A stretch of 64,000 bases of DNA from Sclerodactyla briareus (taxonomy: Eukaryota > Echinodermata > Holothuroidea > Dendrochirotida > Sclerodactylidae), in contig JAODTK010005808.1 of the NCBI GenBank assembly GCA_026419785.1, positions 62,001 through 126,000 of the forward strand, read 5' to 3'. Below the pieces are notes generated by a model that saw only the letters and a program-made list of their open reading frames with translations, made no database searches and was not told the origin of the DNA. Position 1 is the stretch's first letter, and the number at the start of each line of letters is the position of its first letter. Shown here piece after piece: positions 27,001 through 39,000 of the stretch. The translations under genes were made by a program, and so were the position numbers.

Positions 27001-30000
27001 TGAAGCAACGCGTAGCCCGCCTGCACACCGATGGACAAAGATCGGTGGTGTTTGTAGGTGAGCTCTGGTGCCACTTGTGCCGGTCACCATGGCCAGCATC
27101 AGTAGTTTTGTATATAAGCTTCTGGGGGCAGCCCCTTGTAGCCACACATAGAAAGAGCATTGGTGGTCGGTAGGTTATTCTGAAGCCAATCCTAAGCCCC
27201 TCACCATAGACAGAGCCTCTTAGGGTCTGTAGGTTAGCTTCTGAAGTCACTTGTACCTCCCATAGACCGACACATCGTGGGTTTGTAGGCCAGCCCTGAG
27301 CCACTAGGTAGCCTCACCAGAGGCAAAGCCTCGGTGGGTGTTTTGTAAGTGAGCTTACATAGGTGCCCTTGTAGCCTCACCATGGACAAAGCATCGGTGG
27401 TGTTTGTAGGTGAGCTTCTGGTTGGGGGGATGCCACTTGTTAGCTACCATGGACGAGAGCGGTCTAGGGTTGTAGATAAGCTTCTGCAGCCCCTTGTAGC
27501 CACCCGATTCAGAAAGAGCATTGGTAGGGTTTGAGGTAAGCTCTGAAGCCAACCTAGCCTGCACCATAGACAGGAGAATCAATAGGGTTCTGTAAGATTA
27601 TCTTCTGCAGCCGCTTGTAGCTCACACTAGAAAGGCATCGGTTAGGGTTCGTAGGAAAGTTCTGAGCACTCCTAGCTCGACCATGGACAGAGCATCAGTA
27701 CGGTTTGTAGGTAAGCTTCTGAAGCCAATCCTAGCCTCACCAGGGACGAGCATCGGTTAGGGTGTATGGAAGCGTATGAAGCCACTCCGAGCTTCACCAT
27801 AGACCGTAGCTTCGGTAGGGTTCGTAGGGAAAGCTTTTCGCAGCCGTTCGTTCAGCCTACAATAGAAAGAGCATCTTAAGGGTCTGTAGGTTGTTCTGGA
27901 GTCACTTGTAGCCCACCATAACAGAGCATCGGTAGGGTGGGGTCTAGGAAGCTCCTGAAGCCACTCGTAGCCTCACCATAGACAGCAAGCATCGGTTAGG
28001 TTTGTAAGGTAAGCTTCTGCAGCGCTGGTAAACCTCAATAGAAGAACATGAATGGTTTGTAGGACGCCTCTGAAGTACTTGTAGCATGTGTTCCCATAGA
28101 CGGGAGTATCGCAGGGTTCGTAGGTAGGCTTATGAAGCCACACTGCCCTAACCTAGACGGGGCATTGGTTGGGTTGGTAGGAAGGTACGGAGCCCACTCC
28201 AGCCTCACTATAGACAGGGCAATTGTAGGATTCGTAGGAGGATTCGTAGGTAAACTTCTGGAAGTCACCTCTTAGCCTTACCACAGATGCACCAGCAGGG
28301 TTCCTGGGAATTGCTTTTTGAGTGTTTGGAGTATGGGGGACAAGGTGTGGGAGACTGTTTATATCTGTTGGTCTTGGAATTTCAAATATCATTTTGAAAT
28401 TTTTTTTAATTATGTCAATTTGTGCATCCATGTGGGATTATTGACCGAATAATCATGTTAATCGACATTGATTCCATAAAGGTCTGTAAAGGTTGATGTG
28501 ATAATTCACTTGTGAAACGCTTCAACAATTGGAGATTGCTATGTTTACTCACTAACTGGACATGTGTATGTGTTCATGTTTGTTTGATCAATACATTTGT
28601 TAGTCCATAGTTTTCTTGCAAATTCCTCAATTCTGATCAAAAAATGGAGAGAGAATCAAATCTGACAGAACATTGACATTGACATAATGGAATCCGTTCG
28701 TATAGGCATGCAGACTGATTACTACTCCCGCAAACTCCTGGAGGTTTAAAATTATTCCTTGTGGTGATGAAAAGTCGGTAATGCTATTGGCGGAAGTACT
28801 GTGTTGGAATTCATAGTTAGGACATCACTCATTTCAATGCACTTGAAAAGAAAACTCCAGTGAATTGAACGCAGGAAACTTGAGGTCTTCTGAATTTAAC
28901 CAATCCTGCTTTACATCATTTCGCTTTGTAGTTTTATGAGGGAGGACCTTTAAAGCAATAATATGGAAGTCTCATGTATGGGCCCCAGATACCTCGATGA
29001 TGATGTAACGAAACCTAGTGCCTGACTGAACGGAGGCAAATGTATTGAAGATCCGCTAGTTTACGACTATGCTTGCCAGTGAGTATGAATTAGCCTGCTA
29101 CTATTACCTCGAGTTCTACCATTCCGGTGTTTGGTGATTTATTGACTCTGATAATGCTACAATGTTATTCCTGGGACATGGGGGTTCAGAGGCAATGACC
29201 TCTATGTCATGCTGGTATTACCGGCCAGAATGTCTGCCTTGTTCACCGGAGGTAGGTCAAAAGAATGCTCATTATAGCGGTTGTGAATGGATATCGGTAT
29301 TCAGTGAGGGTGTGTTTCTGGGTTTTGCAGTAAACGCAGGGAAGGCCAGTCTGGGGATCGCTGGGGCACCCTCTTCAGATCCTTGCGGTTTTGTTGGTAT
29401 ACTATCTGCGGAACCGTGGAGATGATCGTACATAATGTGTGGTGGTAAGAACCTTAAATACCCCAACTGTTACAAATAGGCATTTGTTTAGGGATTACTG
29501 CTTAAAAAATATTGTTGGCAAACCCTAAAGGTTTGGCTTGCTTGTGTAGACATCTTTATGGAGCTGTGAAACTGTGGGGGCATGTACGCCGTATTACACA
29601 GCAATGGACTGCAGAGATGTAATTGCACAGCGAATGTATATATGTTTAGATCTACTTGAAATGACCCATTTGATGTTTCTCTCACCCACCCAGATACTCA
29701 CTCACCGACTCACAACTGGCGACGTTTGTACATATCGTGTACCAGGTATGTCCATCTCCTCTTCCCATTTACGCGGAGGTTTAGGCCATAAGAAGAACCT
29801 GGGACGGTTATCACTGCTTTGTATAAGTATCTACGAATACTGAAAATCACGTTGTTGTAATTATTCAATCCATAACCAATCAATATCAATCATCCATGGC
29901 ATTTAGTGGAAGATTTTGTCGCAATCGCCGGAATTCAGTCAGTGCTCTCAGTATTTATTGGTTTTCCGTAGCCTACTACCATGCCACCAGGGAGTGCCCT

Positions 30001-33000
30001 GTCAGTTACACAAGAAAACTTCATCTGAACTTTGGTGGGCGTTTCCATTATTATATATTATTATGCCTTCCAGCGCTTTGAGACGTGCTAGCATTAAAAC
30101 CACTGTAGTAAGAACAGGGCTTGTTGTCTCGCCTGAATGAAAAATCAGAGAGGGAGGAGGACTTAGTGGTCCACTATGGCATGTGTGTGATGTATTTGTG
30201 GTGTAGTGTGTGGTGTGCCACACTTTTCGTTGAGCCGATATCTTAGAGTAATGAAGTGCAATTGCGACAAAATTTTCTGGGTAGCTTCGGCGTTGGGTGA
30301 ACATGATCTGAGTGGATTTTGGGCACCACAAGTCACTAATGTATGTTCAGCACGCGTGAGCAAGATTACGGATGAACCGTAGGAGCTATGGTGATTGGTT
30401 TGGCACATAGATGCGGGATAAAACGTAGATGAAACCGATGATTTTCACGTAAACATACAGTCAATTCTGGGGTCGAAACACTAGGTTTTTGGCCATAACA
30501 TGGAAACCGAATGTATGCCGAGGTGGGGGGTGCACCATGTGATCCACTCGTCGACCTCCATCTTTGGTGACCTTTGACCGCAATTTGGGACCTTTACACT
30601 GTGTCGGGCCGAATCAAATTGTTGTGGCCATTTTCAGATCTCAAAGGTACCATCTGATCCAAATGGACCATAATTTGGACCCAGTGTGGACCTTTGTGCG
30701 TGAAGATATAGGAGGTCAAATTTTTTCATTTTTGAAATTAAGTGCAGTTAGGATGTTCATGTGATTTGTCATGGTGATTTTTAGAATCAGCAGGTCAAAT
30801 CCCCTGATGATGAGGTCAATTGTCAAATTGATGTGCTTATTTGTATGGTTACAGGGCATTACAGGGCAAAGAAAATTAAAACGTCAATTCGTCAAACTTT
30901 GGATATGGTTGCTGACAGAGCTCTGTGTGCGGAATACACGAAACAAACTCCCGCTTCAATCGGGCACTCGGCTCTCCAAGTTACGAGGGGTATAAGGTTG
31001 GTTTTGATACCTTTTGGCCATAGCATCGGCAGTATACTTGTGAGACATAATGCTTGTAGGACGCGTGCATCTATCGAGGAATTAGAAATTTTTCATAAAA
31101 CCTGACATGTCATCAAAGGTCTTTAAAGGGCACTTTATGACGAAAAACGAATATTTGTGGCCCAAACTCAAAGTGACCATTGCTTGGCAATGTTGAAATT
31201 TCAGCGACAGGGTGGTGTACGTCATGGTGGAGAACATTGTCCATAAAAACCATCATGTCATTCAAGGTTCATTCAAGGTCACTATGGGAATATAAATGCC
31301 AAAAATAGTATGTGTCCTGCAACAACTTCCAGTTGACCTTACCTGTGTGGTTAGAGTTCAGCAGAGTGTAAACCCATCTTAGAGTTACCATTTTTTATGA
31401 AAGCGGTCACATCATTCCAGGTCATTAAAGTCAATTTGAGGTCAAAAAATAGTTTTTTGGCCATAACATGGGAACCAAATGGCTGCCGAGGGTGGGAGGT
31501 GCGCCATTGTGATCATTCGTTGACCTCCATCTGTGTGACCATTGCCCTCAATTGTGACCTCTGACCTTCAATTTGACCTTAACCTGATTTGGAGTATAAT
31601 CAAATTGTGTTGCCATTTTCGGAATCAAAGGTACATTCTGATCGAAATGGACCATAATTTGACCCCATGTGACTTTGTGTGTGAAGATATCAGAGGTCTC
31701 AAAGTTTTTATTGAAATAAGTGCATTAGGAGTTTCATAGTGATTCGTCATGGTGAGTTCGAATCCGCAGGTCAACTACCCCTGGATAAGGAGTCAAAAGG
31801 TCAAATGTCGAATGGATGTTGCCTATTCTTAAAGTTACTGAGCAAAGATAATCGAAACAATTTTTGGATATGTGACAGAAGCTCTGTGTGTGAATAGACG
31901 AAGCAAATTCCTGCCTTCAATGGGCACTTGGTTCAGTGAAAGTTACAAGGGGTCAAAGGTTGGTTTTGATACTTTTTTGGTCAATATCACATCGCATATA
32001 CTTAATGTGGATATATGATGCTTGTAGGACTGCGTGCATCTCTCGAGAGTAACATTTTCATAAAATGACATGGTCGTCATGTCATTCAAGATCAACTTTG
32101 GACAAAAAAACTAAAATTTTTTGGGACAACTTACAATGACATTGCCTTGGCATGTTGAAAATTTCGGACTGGGTGTAACGTCAATGGTAGAGAACATTTT
32201 CCATAAAAACCATCATGTCATCAAAGGTCTTCAAGGTCACTTAATGGGCATAAAACTGCCAAATAGTATGTGCTCTTGCTCTGCAGGCAACTTCCAGTGA
32301 CATTGTCCTGATGGGTTTTAATTTTCACAAAAGACATGTTTATATCCTACTTGGTAACCCTTTTTCTCATTTTTTCATAAAAGGGTCACATCATACCAAG
32401 GTCATTAAAGAGAAGAGGATCAAAAAATAAAGGTCAGAAAACTAGTTATGTCGGCAATAACATGGAAACCATAGTGTCTGCCAAGGTGGGGAGGTGCCCC
32501 ATTGTGATCACTCGGTGACCCCCTCTGTGTGAACTTTGAACCTCAATTTGACCTTTACTATGTTTTGGGCTGAATCAAATTTTAGTGGCCATTTTTGGAC
32601 CTCAAGGGTACCTTCTGATCGAAATGGCCCATAATTTGACCCTTGACCCATGTGACCTCTCTGTGTAAAGATACAGAGGTCAAATTTTTTGAGTGGCATC
32701 GGGATTAGTTGACACGTCTGATTGGGGACAAAAGCCATTAATTTAGTAAGGTAATTAGCCTACTTAATAAGTGACTCTCTTGTTCCGGCTGGTTAGCAGA
32801 TGAAAGATGAACTGATGTGCTACTAGTGACTTGGTTTGGCACAAGATTCGGGATTATAAGTAGATGTACTTCACTCCATCACCACTCATTTTGTGAATAG
32901 AGCACTCCTGTGATTATTCCACATAATAAAATTGTATGATTCACATAGGGTGGAGGACACTGGCGGTCATTCAGCGTGTCTATTTTGCATGTGTTTTCCC

Positions 33001-36000
33001 AAATTTCAAGTTGGTTGAATTTTCCTGAAACTTGATTGGTATGGTTCTCCCTTAGTCCCCCCACAATGTTAAGAAACACAACATTGACTCGAGTCCACTG
33101 GGGGGTTATGAGTGGTGTATAAATTGTTCCATTCAGGCAAATGTCAGTTGTTGAATTCCCACGAAATGTATTAAGTGTGTCCTGGGATATGTGAAATGAG
33201 CAAAGGGGTCAATGAAGTTGAATTTGTGTCTATCGGCATAATTTAGGCGATTTTGGTCACATTTCCACAAACCGTATACGTCTACACTCTTCAGTAGACA
33301 TTGTCAATATTTAGTCCTTACGATTTGACATTGAATCACTTATTAGTAGGGTGTTAAATGTTATCCCCAATCTTAAGCACACATTAAATGCCTTGTACTT
33401 GTTTTCATGGTAAACTATTAACTGGAAACACTGATCGCGCAACCAGCGAGACACTGGGGGGCGATCGCCTGGTTATTAAATTATTTTATATTTTGAACTA
33501 GCTAATGAGCACTAGCAATCTTTGCCATATTCGAAAATAATGTTAGTGTCACCAAACTTATCCAAACTACTGACCTGACCTAAGAAAGTTTCCTCATTGG
33601 TTGCCGGTCTCGATGAAGCAGGATCCAGCAATCATTTGTATAATCTATCTATCTGTCCGTTCATTCATAGGTCATCTGAGTCAACAGAGGGTCAAGTCTG
33701 AGAACTTTGTGAACATGATAAGCCAAGAATGGTGGTCTGAATCAGTTGAGATTTGTGTGTAGCTTTCTTATGGGGAGTCCAGGAACCCTATCGTTTTAGT
33801 CATGTCGGAGGTGATTTTTGGTCAAAAATATGAATTTTGTGAAAGTCATATTTGGCCATTTTGACTTGTAACAAGATAACTTGGACCCCACCTGGATGGA
33901 TAAGCTCATGCTTTGTATGTATTCCCCCCATGATGAGTAATGAACCCATTGTTTTGGGTCGGACAGTGTTCATTTGAGGTCATCAGAGTTCAGAGTCTGA
34001 AAACTTGAAATGTTAGTGTGTAGCTTCCTTATCATGAGTATAGGAGCCCTTATTGGTTTTTGGGAAAAATGGGCAATTTTTCAGCATTATGTTGCCCATA
34101 AATAGCTGGTGCAATCTCCCATTTGGTCCTTTGTTGCCCGGCATAGGTTGTCAGAAAGAGTCAAGGAATTACTAAGCCCTCTGGCTTTCTGGTTTTTCCA
34201 GGTTCCACCATCGTGCCCCCGCAGACAGTCCAAGCAACAACCCAGTAACTCTCCTTATTGTGTCTGAGTTGGTTGTGGTTGCTCTTGTGCTGATACTGTG
34301 GATTGTGCGCTGTGGTTTCCTTGTACATGAACTTCAAGGGCAAGACTTTTGGCACGGAGGCCTTTAGCGACAGTTTTACCGGCAGGTGTGATAGCGTTGA
34401 GCAATTCCTGTCCAGCTCAGGGGAGAGGACACGCTCCGCACTATGTTGGCAAGTAGAATCGCTGAGATAGACAGGCGGGAGGAACTCGAGATGACAGAAA
34501 GTGGAGGACACAGCGAACGAAACATTAGTAAGGACGAACAAAACCTCCGCCATTTGAGTGATGTCCTTCGTCATGCTGAGTTCTTGAATGTAAGTAACAT
34601 TCAATGATCCTTTTTAATCCCCCCCCAAAAAAAATTAATTTAAAATGTCACAGAATATAAGATATTATTTTCACCTTCAACAGTGGGGCAATGACATGGG
34701 GGGGGGGCATGGAGTTGTCAACTCACTTACCAAACATTCCAGTTTGAAAACTGCTGAACTCAGGAGTAGGCTCTTCCACGCGTACTCCTTTTGCATGCGC
34801 AAGGTGACTGACAGGTCAAAATATTTACGCATGGGTTCAGCTGGGAACATAATATGACAATCTCGGGGCATGAATCATACACCTTTGCTCTCACTAACCT
34901 ATGGACACTATTCAAGAAGAGAATGTGAGACTTTGCCAGTGTCCATTCATGCTCACAAACTGCTGTCTGAACAGGCGAACAGTAGTTGTGACTGCAGTTG
35001 TGTCTGGAGATTAACACCCATAACTAGGCACTGCTCGAGCATATGCGCATGTGATAATTATTTTTATTAAATGATTCAACAGTCACTATCAGCAATCACC
35101 CTTCATCATTAAGGAATGGGTGAATTTGTCAATTTTGGTTGTTGTAAAAGCAATCGGGTTGCTCATGAGTCTTAATCACCTGGTGGTCTTTGACCTTCCG
35201 TGAGCTTCACTCACAAGCTGACCTGTCATTGCATTACAGCAAAGCAAAGCGAAAGAGCAGAATAAAACAAATGATGGTATTCTCATTTCAATTTGAAAAA
35301 AAAACCCCCAAGTACCCTGATTTGTCTTGAGGTGATATTTCAGGCAGAAGCTATTTGAAACAGTGTTCTTTCGTCCTTGACTTATTTTATGTTCATCTGG
35401 TTTGAAATTAACATAAAATTTTTTGACAGGTTTTCATTGTATGTACAACGGGACATGGAACTGCACCACTTGATGGGTATCCTTTGTTGTCAGGGCACTA
35501 TGTCATAAGTTTGGCTGCAGCTGACTAGAGACAGATGCAGTTCAGCTGCACCTGACTCAAGTGTGCTGAACATATGGGTGTCACACAAACTTGTTTGGTT
35601 ACTTTGTGGGTATCAGACAGACAATGTGGGTAACTGCACATTTCAACGACTGATTTCGCACTCCTCTCGGACTACCAGGCCAACTACTTTCGAGCATTGT
35701 CTGATTTCTCGCAAAAGTCGTGTATGTGTTATTTAACAAGACTACATAGACACTTAACTCCACTTGAGACTCCATCATTCGTGCTATTGGCTAACAGCAT
35801 TTTTCAATTTCTGAATGAGTAATATATTTGAGTCGCTGTATGTTATTCTCCTTCTGGTCTCCTCCTCTTTGGAAAGTGGGCGCTCATATGTCATGACAAT
35901 ACTGCCCACGTGTGATCTCAACACTTGAGATGTAACACATTTCAACTCTGACCTTATTCCCAATGGTCAGGAGGGATGGTGGACCACGGTTTTGGGAACA

Positions 36001-39000
36001 ATCGTCCTGTGTACAACCGTAGCCGTTTTTGTGCTGACTCCTGGCGACTCCTCAGACCAAGCCAAAGAGTTTTGAGATTCCATTGATACTGGATGGTACT
36101 GAGATGATATCTATGCAGGAGGTCAGACATCTTTTTTTCAATTTGTATGATATTGTATAATCTATCTATCTGTCCGTCCACTTTTGCCTTTTTTTTGGCC
36201 CGTGTTCGCTCAGTGTTTGACGGATGTTGACCACACTTGAACAATGGTAATCAACCAATGGGACATCTTAACTCAAGGAGGTTAAAGTCAAAGGTCATTA
36301 GAGGAGCACAATTTCAAAATGTATCTCCTCTAAAGTGCATTAGGTTTTCCTGAAATCATGTCATAATGTTCCTGGGGTGTGCTACTGCTTTCAGCTGGTA
36401 CACAGATTTCTGATGCAACCTCATGTAGTACCATTGCAGTTGGAACAGTGTAAAATCTGGGATGAAGGAAGTGTTTACTAGGCACAAAACAAGTCAGTCA
36501 CTATTTGATGGATGTGGACAAATGGACAAAATGCTCATTGACTCTTGGGACATCTGTTAACTATGTGAAGGTACAGTCAAAATTGTCACTGAAGGGGTGC
36601 TACCAATGGCCATCGCACGGAATTGCCTTTCTGACCCCCAATTGTCATTCTCTGATGGATGTTGATCAAACAATGTTCATGGACCACTTCTTCAAGGTCA
36701 ATAAAGGGCAAAATAGGCTATTGTGTACACATTTCAAAATGTACTCCTACAAAGTAAAAGAGGCAATCCCCGGAGTTAAGTTGCAGGATCTCATTCGCAA
36801 ATGTGGAACTAATCAGTTGTTTTCTACCTGCTGCCTTTTCGCGAGTTTATACAATAGGAAAAATTTATCAAAATATGTCTGTTTTCCCCCAAAATATTCA
36901 TATTCATAGAAATTTCAGTAATTTACAGCATAAATGCTGGGGAACCCTTAGTTTTGATACCATGTACCTTGTTCTAAATTTGGAATCATCAGTCCTCCCA
37001 ATCTCTGAATATACTGAAAACAGAACAGATTTTTGAGAATTCTCAAATTTGGCCAAAAATCCATTCCCCCCCCCCTAAAATCCACATTAGGAGGGTAGTT
37101 CGGTTGATATCCACAATGTCATATAATCCTCTACTGAATAACCTGAGCTTACTGGAAGGAAAGCTAAGACCCCCCAATATTGTCCCTTGGTGGTGTCGTT
37201 CAGTTGTACAAAGATTTTGATTTTTTGCAAGTCATATATTGAAACACGGTGAGGTATTGGTATTATAGGTCACTGAACAGGCATTCTTCGATGGATGTTG
37301 ACCAACTTGGGTCGACGGTGATCAATCCCGCAGTCATCTTCGAACATGTGGTCATGTAAAATTCATTGAAGGGGCACACTATGCATTTGTGAAACTGCCT
37401 TCTTGGCCCCCAAATTACGGTCCATTGATTTGATGGGGTGAGACCCCACACTTACTTATAATATTAATTGAATGGTGGGACATTTTCGCCCATGTGAAGG
37501 TCATTGTCAAAGGTCATTAAAGGGACACACTAGGCCACTGTATGAAATTGCCATTCTGCAGCAATTGCAGTCATTCTTAGGTGGATGTTAACCAAACTTG
37601 GATACATTGTTTATTAACTTTGGGACTGTTTGGCTATAGGCCAATGTCAACGGTCATTGAAGGGGCACAAAGGCCATTGTGAAAAATTCCCACAACTCTT
37701 GATTGAAATTGTTCAGTGACTAATGTGACATCTTTAGCCATGTAATAGTCAAGTCAAAAAGGGAGGGCATAACTCAAGGAGGGGGGTATGGCGGTGACCC
37801 GCAACTCATGGAAAAACCCATATTTTGCAGGGCATAAGAAACTTGATGCCAAAGTAATCACTTGAGTTATGTCTGTATGCCCCTACTTGGCAGGGCAGAA
37901 CTATCTGCTCACCAGTATAGAGCCAGTTGAAATACATTCTTACCCCACCCCTTGTTGTCACAACGGCTACAGAGGCAAGCCAAAAAAAGCCAGTACTTTG
38001 AAAATAACTTTCACTTCCCATCAAATCACACCAAGATATGCCCCTGACTATTGCACGATAGGTTTGCAGTTGGCATTAAGGCCAAATGATCATCCTTTGA
38101 TGGATTTGTTTACCAAACTTGTACTGACACAGACTGTTGGAATATAGTGCTGTCAGTCATAATGCATTAAATCAGCCATTGTGAAATATTCCCCCCTCCT
38201 CCAAAAAAAACAAAAAACAATTTGATGTTCTTGAAATGGTTTCATAGTATTTTTCAGTAGGTCAGATAATGTGATAAGAGACCTCCACAGGCTCATTTAA
38301 TACGTAACTCCACATTGGTCTCTTTGCTTGTATTTTGAGCTCAGCACTATTGTGCTCTGTTGGAGCCTACATCTGGCAACCCAAGTTTTCTGCTGGTGGG
38401 TTAGACGTTCAATTGAATGCATTTGTTTGGTTGTCCAGCTGTTTTGCATGCATAGATTTGCATTCAATTTCAGGTAATGGTTTGAATACACTCAAGTCAC
38501 TAATCACTAATGGGTTTTCCTCTTCTGAACCCCATTGCCAGTCCCATGATGAGATACATTAGTGAACCCATACCATTGGGAGGAATGACCAGTAGGTTAC
38601 CAAATGACTGAACCTCACCTCACCGACAGGTGGCATCAGCTCTTTTGACACTAGCAATTTACTTTCATCTATGATTATATAGTCTTCATATATTTGTTAA
38701 CCAGTCCTGGCTACGTACATAGCCTGAACTATATTGGGTATTTTGCTCTATGAGGATACAGAGGAATGAGTCTGTGCACTTGTGTCTTGCTCTGTTTAGT
38801 CAAATCATTTGCTGTACCATCTCCACCTAGTACAAAATTTACTTTGTGGTTACGCTGTGGTACCCTGGACTCTCTGTGGTTACTCGGGTTGTTACGAAAT
38901 ATTCGCAGAAAGTCTTGTCAGTTGGCTGTGAGTAGTCACATTGAACTTGGTTCCGAAAATTCCTTATCGGTCTCGGATTTCACTGATTGTCCTGGGGAAA

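Noticed and set aside
26495..27304. 269-codon open frame on the minus strand
   Set aside because: It lies wholly inside the 60-bp tandem array; the product is a degenerate 20-residue repeat because the unit length is divisible by three.
25768..28290. CRISPR-like regular spacing
   Set aside because: The whole unit repeats with no unique spacers, and the setting is an animal genome.
31750..31766. B-box-like GAGTTCGAATCC
   Set aside because: It lies inside the 1-kb tandem unit, is not kept in the other copies and has no A-box upstream.
34161..34604. 147-codon minus-strand frame
   Set aside because: Antisense to the transmembrane/tail exon, which has splice sites and a hydrophobic helix on the + strand.
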